A stretch of DNA of 64,000 bases, from NCBI RefSeq assembly GCF_900142005.1, contig NZ_FQZL01000005.1:310001-374000 (forward strand). Direction: 5' to 3'. A program made the position numbers and the translations under genes. Below the pieces are notes generated by a model. It made no database searches, was not told the origin of the DNA, and worked only from the letters and a program-made list of their open reading frames with translations. This document shows, piece by piece, positions 7,516-15,094 of this stretch. Each line of letters begins with the position of its first letter. Within the stretch, counting starts at the first letter, position 1. The DNA is from Dethiosulfatibacter aminovorans DSM 17477 (GTDB taxonomy: Bacteria; Bacillota; Clostridia; Tissierellales; Dethiosulfatibacteraceae).

Positions 7516-8457
7516 ATGGGAGAATTGAGCAATTCATTGAAGATGCTTGCAATTCTGAGCAGCAGGGGGAAAATGAAGTCGCAGGAATTGGCTGATATGC
7601 TTGGAGTTACAAGGAGACAGGTACAAAGATACAAGAAGGAACTTACGGATATTGGTGTCGATATCAAGACTGAAAGAGGAAAAAACGGCGGGTACCATAT
7701 TGAGCAAAATGTTTTTCTCAACACCATGGTCTTCGATCCTGAAGATAGAAGGGTTCTGGATGAAGTTGCACGAAAGCTTGAGACCGAAAATTCGGAATTC
7801 AAGAATGATTTCAGGCTTGTTTACGATAAACTGATAGCGTATATGAACCACAATGAATACGGAAAGGGTGAAAAATTTTCAGTGTATATGGAGTTTACAG
7901 ATGACGGAAGAATAGAACACAGGAAGATGATTCTTGACATTCAATCCGCCATTTATTGTGATAAAAAGATAGATGCCGCGTTCAAGTCAGGCGCCGGGAG
8001 ACTGGAAAAGGATGTTTTCCGTCCAATGAAGATAGTATACAGGAACGGTGATGCATACCTGGTATCCTTTAGCGAATCAACAAGCATGTTGAAAAACATC
8101 AGAATTGAAGATATTGTCAGCATTGAAGTGATGGAGGACCGGTTCAACAATGGACTGGACATGATGTTGAAGGACCATGTCGCCAACAGCTTTTTGCTGG
8201 AGGGAGTAGGTCAGATCAGGTTCAAGCTTAAGATTGAATCTCCCTATTCTTCAATTGCATCTCTCAAGACATGGTCATCGGACCAGCTTGTAGTGGATCT
8301 TCACGATGGGAGTATATATTTTGAAGCCACTGCATGCAACAGGAATGACGTTGTGGATTGGGTGCTGTCCATGAGGGACGGTTGCTCCGTCCTCGAACCG
8401 GAAGAACTGAAAAATGAAGTCAGGGATATTATCATGAAGATGCAGTCAAAGGTATAA
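7516..8457 (+). CDS. HTH-WYL domain transcriptional regulator
   Basis: A 313-residue one-component regulator. Residues about 5-60 form a DeoR/HTH_11-type winged helix (SSRGKMKSQELADMLGVTRRQVQRYKKEL), followed by a linker and a WYL-type ligand-sensing region from about 110, where FRPMKIVYRNGDAYLVSF is the typical core. WYL regulators often bind nucleotides or nucleic acid; the ligand here is unknown. AAGAGGAGT at 7500-7508 sets the ATG at 7516; the longer reading frame from 7402 has no ribosome site. It is monocistronic, after a terminator, so its target is not evident. Confidence 0.85.
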   Translation: MGELSNSLKMLAILSSRGKMKSQELADMLGVTRRQVQRYKKELTDIGVDIKTERGKNGGYHIEQNVFLNTMVFDPEDRRVLDEVARKLETENSEFKNDFRLVYDKLIAYMNHNEYGKGEKFSVYMEFTDDGRIEHRKMILDIQSAIYCDKKIDAAFKSGAGRLEKDVFRPMKIVYRNGDAYLVSFSESTSMLKNIRIEDIVSIEVMEDRFNNGLDMMLKDHVANSFLLEGVGQIRFKLKIESPYSSIASLKTWSSDQLVVDLHDGSIYFEATACNRNDVVDWVLSMRDGCSVLEPEELKNEVRDIIMKMQSKV

Positions 8458-8507
8458 TGATTGCATGATTTCAAAAAAGACAGAAAAGAAAAGCTGCAAA
8501 AAAACTG

Positions 8508-8535
8508 TTGTTAAAAAATTCGTTTATGATATACT
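8508..8535 (+). promoter_or_regulatory. Promoter of the small lipoprotein gene
   Basis: TTGTTA (8508-8513), 16-bp spacer, TATACT (8530-8535), 60 bp upstream of the start codon. Confidence 0.5.
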
Positions 8536-8595
8536 ATTTAATGGACGATTGACGCGAGATATTATAGCGTTTTACAAGTAGACGGGAGCGATTTA

Positions 8596-8979
8596 ATGAA
8601 AAGGAAAACACTTTTATTTTTAGTTATGGCTTTGATAATAATATCATCAATGATTACAGGCTGTGGAAATGGAAAATACGACATAAGCAACGGAGAAATA
8701 ACAACCGGCGAAGGACTCATTCAGGGAGACTATGAAAGCTTCGACGGCAATTATTATGAGACTGAAAAATTGGCTGAAGGAAACAGAATCACCTTTGGTT
8801 ATGCAGCCGGAACTGTCAGCGGTGAGATATCGGCGCAGCTTGTCAATCCAAATGGAGAGATTGAAGTTGTTATAGAAGACAGACTTACATATGAAATCAA
8901 AGATGCTGGAAAATACAAGATAGAAGTTATCGGAGTTCAACATTCAGGCGCATTTGCCCTTGAATGGACAGTTGAATAA
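8596..8979 (+). CDS. Small lipoprotein of unknown function
   Basis: A 127-residue protein with a signal peptide and lipobox (ITGC, Cys22). The mature part has alternating polar and hydrophobic residues and no Cys or His cluster, suggesting a small beta-rich domain (for example around AEGNRITFGYAAGTVSGEISAQ). I do not recognise the family. It is flanked by its own promoter and a strong terminator, so it is transcribed alone. Start supported by GACGGGAGCG upstream. Confidence 0.75.
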   Translation: MKRKTLLFLVMALIIISSMITGCGNGKYDISNGEITTGEGLIQGDYESFDGNYYETEKLAEGNRITFGYAAGTVSGEISAQLVNPNGEIEVVIEDRLTYEIKDAGKYKIEVIGVQHSGAFALEWTVE

Positions 8980-8990
8980 GACATAAGCAA

Positions 8991-9021
8991 AACACCTTTG
9001 CCCGACAAAGGTGTTTTTTTA
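8991..9021 (+). terminator. Terminator of the small lipoprotein gene
   Basis: A perfect 10-bp stem (AACACCTTTG/CAAAGGTGTT, 8991-9000 and 9006-9015) with a 5-nt loop is followed by seven T. Confidence 0.95.
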
Positions 9022-9027
9022 TTTCAT

Positions 9028-9056
9028 TTGTCTCTTGTATAAAAGTGAAGTATAAT
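9028..9056 (+). promoter_or_regulatory. Promoter of the SLC13/sulfur operon
   Basis: TTGTCT (9028-9033), 17-bp spacer, TATAAT (9051-9056), 43 bp before the SLC13 permease start and just after a terminator. Confidence 0.65.
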
Positions 9057-9098
9057 TAATATATACTTTCTTAGGTTAAGGGTAGGTGTTTTATATCA

Positions 9099-10883
9099 AT
9101 GGATGTTGTTATAACTTACTGCATACTCATTCTCGCGATTATACTTTTTGTAACAGAAAAACTCAGACCTGACATAGTGGCCATTCTCATTATGATACTC
9201 CTGGCGTGGAGCGGAGTCATAGAGGTGGGAAAGGCTTTTTCAGGCTTTTCAAGCAATGCCGTCGTATCAATCATGGCAGTTATGATAATGGGATACGGAA
9301 TAGACAAGTCAGGTATCATGAAAAAACTATCCAAAAAAATAATAAGACTTGCAGGAAACGGCGAGAAGAAACTACTGGTTTATGTATCACTTTCAGTAGG
9401 CCTCATTTCGTCATTCATGCAGAATATAGGGGCTGCAGCCTTGTTTCTGCCAGCCTTGAGAAGGATATGCAGAAGGACAGGCATACATCCTTCAAAGCTT
9501 TTGATGCCCATGGGATTTGCAGCCATACTTGGCGGAACAATAACCATGGTTGCATCAGGTCCCCTCATAATATTGAATGATCTCATAACCCAAAGGGGAT
9601 ATGGTAAATTCAATCTATTCAGTGTAACTCCCGTTGGACTAGTGCTCCTTGCATCGGGAATACTCTATTTCTATACTCTGGGAAGCAAAGTTCTGCCAAA
9701 GCCAGAGATTCAAGTGACTAAGACACCACAAAATATATTAAAGGAAATATACGACCTCCCGGACAATGTGTTCGAAATCATGGTAAATGAAAACAGCAGG
9801 ATAGTTGGAAAGACCATTGAGGAGATAGATCTCTGGAGCCGCTACAACATAAATATACTGGCAATGTTTGAGGACGGAAGTACGGTATATGCCCCCTGGA
9901 GGAGGACAAGATTCCAGGTGGGACAGGTTTTGGCAGTCCTGGGAACAAGGGGATGTGTAGAGAACTTTACCGGCTGCTGCAGCCTTTCGATGAAAGAGGA
10001 AATGGAAATATTCTCAAATATCAAGAATGAGGAATATGCAGGCTTTGCAGAAATCATAGTGCCTCCCAAATCGGCTTTCATCGGTAAAAGCCTCTGTGAA
10101 ATTGCAGTCAGGAAGAATTTCAGCGTAGAGCCCATAATATTCATAAGCAGAGAAGGCGAGCAAATAGACTTCTTTGAGAGGCCCATGGAGTCGGGACAGG
10201 AGATGATAGTCTTCGGAAGATGGGTGGATATACGAAAAATTAAGGAAATCAGGGACTTTGCCGTTTTAACCCCCATTACTGCCAGTGTGGAGGACGAAAG
10301 TGGAAACAAGTGGATTTTCGCTCTGGGGTCCCTTCTCTTTGCAATAGCCATAGTTCTTGCGGGTGTAAGGCTGTCTCTTGGATTTCTGACGGGGGCATTT
10401 CTCATGATACTTACAAAAGTCATACCCCTTGATGAAGTGTATTCCGCAATAGACTGGAAGACGGTATTTCTTCTCGCGGGACTCATACCCCTTGGTCTAG
10501 CCTTTGAAGAAAGCGGTGCGGCAGCCATTACCGCAGGATATATAATTGAAATTATAAAAAACTGGGGCACGCTTCCCATAATGTTTGTAATAGGAATACT
10601 TGCAACCTTGTTTTCACTTTTCATGTCAAACAATGCGGCTACTGTACTTCTTGTGCCTCTTGTAATGATCATGGGTGAGCAGTTTGGAATCAATCCCAGG
10701 GCGCTTGCAATACTTGTTGCAATCTGCACCTCAAATTCGTTCGTACTGCCGACACATCAGGTTAATGCCTTTCTAATGACTCCGGGAGGCTACAACAATT
10801 CGGACTATATAAAGGCTGGAGGAATTATGACTGCTATTTTCCTGGTAGTGGCTGTATTGTTAGTATATATTCTATTCATTTAG
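9099..10883 (+). CDS. SLC13/DASS-family anion permease with TrkA_C domains
   Basis: A 594-residue transporter. Two membrane halves (about 1-200 and 405-594) enclose a cytoplasmic insert with two RCK_C/TrkA_C-like domains (about 212-300 and 305-395). Conserved helix-break segments are seen near SSFMQNIGAAALFLPA in the first half and SNNAATVLLVPL and FVLPTHQVNAF in the second. This architecture is common in sodium-coupled sulfate, citrate or dicarboxylate carriers. The next genes, 11 bp downstream, handle persulfide and sulfur-anion transport, so sulfate or thiosulfate is a reasonable but unproven substrate. The ribosome site (AGGGTAGGTG) is weak and somewhat far. Confidence 0.85.
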   Translation: MDVVITYCILILAIILFVTEKLRPDIVAILIMILLAWSGVIEVGKAFSGFSSNAVVSIMAVMIMGYGIDKSGIMKKLSKKIIRLAGNGEKKLLVYVSLSVGLISSFMQNIGAAALFLPALRRICRRTGIHPSKLLMPMGFAAILGGTITMVASGPLIILNDLITQRGYGKFNLFSVTPVGLVLLASGILYFYTLGSKVLPKPEIQVTKTPQNILKEIYDLPDNVFEIMVNENSRIVGKTIEEIDLWSRYNINILAMFEDGSTVYAPWRRTRFQVGQVLAVLGTRGCVENFTGCCSLSMKEEMEIFSNIKNEEYAGFAEIIVPPKSAFIGKSLCEIAVRKNFSVEPIIFISREGEQIDFFERPMESGQEMIVFGRWVDIRKIKEIRDFAVLTPITASVEDESGNKWIFALGSLLFAIAIVLAGVRLSLGFLTGAFLMILTKVIPLDEVYSAIDWKTVFLLAGLIPLGLAFEESGAAAITAGYIIEIIKNWGTLPIMFVIGILATLFSLFMSNNAATVLLVPLVMIMGEQFGINPRALAILVAICTSNSFVLPTHQVNAFLMTPGGYNNSDYIKAGGIMTAIFLVVAVLLVYILFI

Positions 10884-10894
10884 AGGAGGAATCT

Positions 10895-12262
10895 ATGTTA
10901 CTAAAGCATTATTTCGTAGAGAAAATTGCACATAGCTCATACATTCTTGCAGGAGACAATGAATGTGCAGTTGTCGATCCTAGAAGGGATGTTGACTTTT
11001 ACATTGACGAGGCAAGAAAACTTGGCCTTAGGATCACCCATATACTTGAAACACATCTGCATGCGGACTTTGTTTCTGGCCATGTGGAGCTTGCCGAAAA
11101 AACGGGAGCAAAGATATTCATGCCTGGAGTTGAAAATGCCTCCTTCCAGTATATAGAAGTCAAGGAAGGATATGTTTTCGATATGGAAGATATGAGGATT
11201 AAGGTTGTTGAAACACCGGGGCACACTCCCGAGCATGTAAGCTATGTGCTGTCGGACCTTTCAAGAGGAGAGGAGCCGATAGGCGTTTTTGTAGGAGACA
11301 CCCTCTTCGTTGGAGATGTGGGAAGGCCTGATCTTTTCCCCGACCGGGCTCAGGAACTGGCTGAAAAGCTATATGACAGCCTTTTCAACAAGCTTCTTAA
11401 GCTGCCTGACTACTGTGAGGTTTATCCTGCCCATGGAGCAGGATCATTGTGCGGTAAATCAATGGCTGCTAAATATACAACAACAATAGGATATGAAAAG
11501 AAATACAATGAAACACTGCAGATAAAGGATATGGATGAATTCGTCAAGGCTTTGACCAACGATATGCCTGAAGTTCCAGACCATTTTGCAAGAAGCAGCG
11601 CCATAAACGGCCATGGTCCTCTGCCCTTGTACAAGCTGCCAAAGATGAAGACAATGACGCCTGCTGAATTCAATGAGGCGTACCAGGATCCCAATACCAT
11701 CATCCTTGATGTGAGAAGCTATTTTTCCTTTGGAGGTCTTCATGTGCCTGGAGCCTACAGTATAGACTCCACTGGTAATCTACCAATCTTTGCAGGATGG
11801 ATTCTTCCGCCTGAAAAGAACGTACTTCTCGTGGCAGAGACATATTCAATCGCTTCAGCTGCTTCCATATGGCTGAAGAGAGTAGGGATAGATAATGTAA
11901 CAGGTTTTTTACAGGCAGGAATGCATCAATGGGTTGTTGAAGGGTTGCCCATAGACCATATTGCGCAGATATCTCCTGCCGATCTTGAAGATATGATGAA
12001 AGAAGGAAATACTGTGCTCATAGACGGACGCGACAATAATGCATATGACGAAGTACATGCTGAAGAGTCCGTTAACATACCTGCCCATGAGCTTAGGACA
12101 AGATATGGTGAGCTTGACGACAACAAGAATATCGTCGTGTATTGCAACTCCGGTGGAAGATCAAACATGGGAATAAGCATATTGAAGCAGAAGGGGTTCA
12201 AGAATGTATACAACCTTGCAGGTGGAATGAATGGCTATCTTGCATATAAGGGGGTTTTATAA
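10895..12262 (+). CDS. CstB-like persulfide dioxygenase-rhodanese fusion
   Basis: A 455-residue protein of three parts. Residues 1-240 are a metallo-beta-lactamase fold of the ETHE1/persulfide dioxygenase type: THLHAD (His54, His56, Asp58), His110, Asp135 and His180 match the mononuclear-iron ligand set. Residues about 255-350 are a rhodanese fold without an active-site Cys, and about 358-455 a rhodanese with the CNSGGRS loop (Cys417). Length and order match CstB of Staphylococcus (444 residues), which turns persulfides into thiosulfate; a Cys at 186 (SLCGK) sits like the extra Cys of CstB. It is followed with a 1-bp overlap by two sulfur permeases, so the unit probably detoxifies or recycles reactive sulfur. 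The dioxygenase step needs oxygen, which is notable beside a nitrogenase cluster. Confidence 0.88.
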   Translation: MLLKHYFVEKIAHSSYILAGDNECAVVDPRRDVDFYIDEARKLGLRITHILETHLHADFVSGHVELAEKTGAKIFMPGVENASFQYIEVKEGYVFDMEDMRIKVVETPGHTPEHVSYVLSDLSRGEEPIGVFVGDTLFVGDVGRPDLFPDRAQELAEKLYDSLFNKLLKLPDYCEVYPAHGAGSLCGKSMAAKYTTTIGYEKKYNETLQIKDMDEFVKALTNDMPEVPDHFARSSAINGHGPLPLYKLPKMKTMTPAEFNEAYQDPNTIILDVRSYFSFGGLHVPGAYSIDSTGNLPIFAGWILPPEKNVLLVAETYSIASAASIWLKRVGIDNVTGFLQAGMHQWVVEGLPIDHIAQISPADLEDMMKEGNTVLIDGRDNNAYDEVHAEESVNIPAHELRTRYGELDDNKNIVVYCNSGGRSNMGISILKQKGFKNVYNLAGGMNGYLAYKGVL

Positions 12263-12774
12263 TGAAGGTTTTTACAATGGTTGAATGGTCGCCCTATGTC
12301 GTAGGAGCCTTGATAGGAGTGCTAAATATATTTTCCCTGCTGCTGTCGGACAAGGTGATTGGAACTTCAACTTCCTATGCCAGGGCAAGCGGGATGATAA
12401 GAAAGCTGTTCGACAGGGAATATGTTGAGAACAATGAGTTCTACCTTAAGACCGCTCCTGAAGTTGACTGGGCATTCATGCTTGTCATAGGCATTGTCTT
12501 CGGTTCATTCCTGTCGGCCATGCTGTCGGGAGACTTTGGGATAGTTGCAGTGCCTCCCATGTGGGCAAGCGAGATATCAAGAGGGTTCTTCCTGAGACTC
12601 ATAGTTGCTGTCTTTGGCGGTGTCATCATAGCCATTGGATCAAGATGGTCAGGAGGATGTACAAGCGGCCACGGCATAAGCGGAACGGGACAGCTTTCCG
12701 TATTGAGCTGGATTGCTGCAATATTCTTCTTCATAGGCGGCATCATAACCGCACTGTTGATATACGGGTTTTAG
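12262..12774 (+). CDS. YeeE/YedE-family sulfur permease, half 1
   Basis: A 170-residue membrane protein with about four helices, equal to one half of the YeeE/YedE (TsuA, PmpA/B) family, which imports thiosulfate or other sulfur species. The family signature is clear near the end: GSRWSGGCTSGHGISG, with the conserved Cys on the transport path. The ATG overlaps the upstream stop codon (TAATG), so translation is coupled to the CstB-like gene. The partner half lies 12 bp downstream. Confidence 0.85.
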   Translation: MKVFTMVEWSPYVVGALIGVLNIFSLLLSDKVIGTSTSYARASGMIRKLFDREYVENNEFYLKTAPEVDWAFMLVIGIVFGSFLSAMLSGDFGIVAVPPMWASEISRGFFLRLIVAVFGGVIIAIGSRWSGGCTSGHGISGTGQLSVLSWIAAIFFFIGGIITALLIYGF

Positions 12775-12786
12775 GACGGTGATTAT

Positions 12787-13347
12787 ATGATGAATAAATT
12801 ACATGAAAACAAACCCCTGCAGCTTGTTTTGGGATTTCTTACAGGAATATGTTTCGGATTTCTTCTCCAAAAGGGAGGCGCCACAAAGTATGACGTAATA
12901 CTGGGCCAGCTGAGACTTCAGGATTTTACAGTTTTGAAAATCATGCTTTCTGCAGTCATCGTTACAATGATGGGAGTCAGCCTGCTTTATCCAAAAGGTC
13001 TTGTAAAGCTCCATGTGAAGCCGGGCTCGGTGAAGAATTCCATAATAGGAGGCCTGATATTCGGTGTCGGGTTTGCCGTTTTGGGATACTGTCCCGGAAC
13101 ACTGGCTGGAGCTGTAGGAAACGGATATATTGACGGACTTTTTGGAGGATTAATAGGAATAATTGTAGGGTCGGGACTGTTTGCATCAATGTACGGTGTT
13201 TTGAAGAGGCACAACATACTGTCGGAAGACAGATACAGCCAAAAATCCCTCTTCGATGAAATGGACGGAAGATCCTTCAGGTATACAATACCCATGGCCC
13301 TGATACTGGCACTTATTATGGCGGTTGTTGAAATATTTGCAGGGTAG
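12787..13347 (+). CDS. YeeE/YedE-family sulfur permease, half 2
   Basis: A 186-residue membrane protein, the second half-size YeeE/YedE unit. It carries the matching signature GYCPGTLAGAVGNG with the conserved Cys, plus about four to five hydrophobic segments. Together with the previous gene it should make one pore of the full-length TsuA type. The pair beside a persulfide dioxygenase mirrors the BigR operon, where two such permeases accompany Blh. Two ATG codons in a row (12787, 12790) make the exact start uncertain by one codon. Confidence 0.85.
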   Translation: MMNKLHENKPLQLVLGFLTGICFGFLLQKGGATKYDVILGQLRLQDFTVLKIMLSAVIVTMMGVSLLYPKGLVKLHVKPGSVKNSIIGGLIFGVGFAVLGYCPGTLAGAVGNGYIDGLFGGLIGIIVGSGLFASMYGVLKRHNILSEDRYSQKSLFDEMDGRSFRYTIPMALILALIMAVVEIFAG

Positions 13348-13355
13348 GCGGGCAC

Positions 13356-13395
13356 AAAAAAGCTTCTGAAGGATGATTCCTAACAGAAGCTTTTT
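13356..13395. terminator. Bidirectional terminator between sulfur operon and rubredoxin-like gene
   Basis: A 12-bp stem (AAAAAGCTTCTG/CAGAAGCTTTTT) with A runs at one side and T runs at the other separates two convergent genes, so it can stop transcription from both sides. Confidence 0.9.
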
Positions 13396-13429
13396 AAATT
13401 CTACAATCAATTCGGCTGCAGTACTTATC

Positions 13430-13765
13430 CTACCACTTGCCCTTTGCCACATGACCTGCGAGTTCAGCCTTGCACATCTGCTTAAGCTGCCATGCCTTGT
13501 CCTGGGCCTTTTTGAATACAGCTACGCAAGGCGGGTCAAGAGCAATTTCTTCCCCTTCTTCTGCAAGCTCTTCTATGGCCATGCAAAGGTTTATGATATC
13601 CATATGTATGTCATTGGTTCTATCGGAAGTAATGATCTTTTCAGTTGCTTCTTCGCTAAGTTCTTCGAATTTTTCCTTGGGAGCCCCGCACTTTGGACAT
13701 TTGTGTCCCAGTTTTTCCTTTTCGGTCACGTAACCGCATACTGTACATTTAATTAGATTTTCCAT
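13430..13765 (-). CDS. Rubredoxin-like zinc-ribbon protein with helical tail
   Basis: A 111-residue protein. Residues 1-35 form a rubredoxin/rubrerythrin-type metal site (CTVCGYV, then CPKCGAPKEKFEEL). The rest (about 45-111) is predicted helical, with Cys in DPPCVAV and KQMCKAE, and it lacks the E-x-x-H pairs of a ferritin-like diiron site. So it is not a rubrerythrin, though the metal module looks like the one at a rubrerythrin C terminus. It may be a small redox or oxygen-stress protein; the function is unknown to me. GGAGGTATT just upstream supports the start. Confidence 0.75.
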   Translation of the reverse strand: MENLIKCTVCGYVTEKEKLGHKCPKCGAPKEKFEELSEEATEKIITSDRTNDIHMDIINLCMAIEELAEEGEEIALDPPCVAVFKKAQDKAWQLKQMCKAELAGHVAKGKW

Positions 13766-13903
13766 TTAATACCTCCTTGAAATTACCATTCAATACGAAT
13801 GCATATATTTATTTTATCACTATTTTTTGAAAAAACAAATAATAAATAACTATTTCAATAGATTTTACAGTTTCTTAATAAATAAAATTTTACATTTTAT
13901 ACG

Positions 13904-13955
13904 TTGTATTAATTGTGAACATGTGCTATCATTTAAGAACTGACCGGTCGGTCGG
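13904..13955 (+). promoter_or_regulatory. RND operon promoter with TetR-type operator
   Basis: TTGTAT (13904-13909), 17-bp spacer, TATCAT (13927-13932). Right behind it, at 13940-13955, lies CTGACCGGTCGGTCGG, containing the 8-bp palindrome GACCGGTC and an overlapping GGTCGG repeat, typical of TetR/AcrR operators. Its location over the transcription start implies repression, most likely by the TetR protein encoded at 18192. Confidence 0.75.
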
Positions 13956-13979
13956 AATGATGGATTAGGGAGAGTTACT

Positions 13980-15092
13980 ATGAATAAGAAACATGTATTG
14001 ATTGTCTTGACTTTGGTTTTAGCCCTTGCATTGACTGGGTGCGGAGGAGGAAACGAAGTTGAAGAGGTGGAAGAAAGCTATATAGCAGTAGAGACTGAAA
14101 AACTTGACAGGAGCCAGCTTTATATAGAAAATACTTTTTCAGGAAAGGTTTTTGCCGACAAGGATGTGGATGTGAATCCCCTTGTGATGTCGGAAGTTGA
14201 AACTGTCAATGTAAAGGTGGGAGACTATGTGGAAAAGGGTCAACTGCTTTTCAGCCTTGACGGAGACAGTATCCAGAACCAGGTTGACCAGGCCTATGCA
14301 GCATATTCGGCTGCACTGGCAAGCTATGAGATGACAAAGGAACAGATTGCAACTGCAAAGGATTCATTTGAAAGGACAAAGGAGCTTTATGAGGAAGGCG
14401 TTGTTTCAAAGGCTCAGTACGACCAGGCTGAGCTTGCAGCTTCTGACAAGCCTCTTGAAACAGCAGAAAGAGGCCTTGAGCAGGCAAGGCTTGGCTACAG
14501 CCAGGCCCTTGACGCCCTTGACAATGTTGAGGTTGCTGCCCCTATATCAGGTACAGTTACAGCTGTTAATATCGAAGCAGGTGAAATGCCGACAGGACAA
14601 AGTCCTGCAGTGACAATAATGGACCTTGACAGTGTAGTGATTGAAATAAGCGTGCCTGAAAACATAGTGAACAAGATATATGAAGGGCAGAAGGTCAATC
14701 TCAAGGTTGAATCGGCGGACATCGATACAGATACTGAAATACTGTCTGTCAGTGATTCCGTAAACTCCATGACCAATCTGTATCCTGTTAAAATCAGTAC
14801 TGAAAACAACGGAAGCGTGAAGGCGGGTATGTTTGCACAGGTGATAATCAATACGGACCTGAGGGAAGATGTTCTTTCAATACCTGGAGACGCCCTTCTT
14901 GAAAAGGAAGGAAACTCCATAGTGTATGTTGAGTCCGGCGGCTTTGTAGCCGCAAAGGTTGTTGAAACAGGCCTTGATACGGGAGAACGCGTAGAGATTC
15001 TTTCAGGCCTTTCGGAAGGGGAAAGCATAGTTGTCAAGGGGCAGAACTACGTAAGCGACGGTACAAAAGTCAAAGTTGTAAGGGGTGAGTGA
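13980..15092 (+). CDS. RND efflux adaptor (membrane fusion) lipoprotein
   Basis: A 370-residue HlyD/AcrA-type periplasmic-adaptor protein with a signal peptide and lipobox (LTGC, Cys20). Visible parts are the first half-lipoyl strand set (VNVKVGDYVEKGQLLFSL, about 78-95), an alpha-helical hairpin (about 100-175), the second lipoyl half (VAAPISGTVTAVNIEAGEM, about 185-205) and beta-barrel/proximal domains to the end. It should bridge the pump to the outer channel. First gene of the efflux operon; the pump start follows two bases after the stop codon. Confidence 0.9.
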   Translation: MNKKHVLIVLTLVLALALTGCGGGNEVEEVEESYIAVETEKLDRSQLYIENTFSGKVFADKDVDVNPLVMSEVETVNVKVGDYVEKGQLLFSLDGDSIQNQVDQAYAAYSAALASYEMTKEQIATAKDSFERTKELYEEGVVSKAQYDQAELAASDKPLETAERGLEQARLGYSQALDALDNVEVAAPISGTVTAVNIEAGEMPTGQSPAVTIMDLDSVVIEISVPENIVNKIYEGQKVNLKVESADIDTDTEILSVSDSVNSMTNLYPVKISTENNGSVKAGMFAQVIINTDLREDVLSIPGDALLEKEGNSIVYVESGGFVAAKVVETGLDTGERVEILSGLSEGESIVVKGQNYVSDGTKVKVVRGE

Positions 15093-15094
15093 TT

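Noticed and set aside
9842..10729. Minus-strand open frame of 295 codons
   Set aside because: Antisense to the SLC13 permease; composition mirrors membrane-helix codons and no start site is supported.
13430..13765. Rubrerythrin
   Set aside because: The helical part lacks the ExxH diiron motifs and the domain order is reversed.
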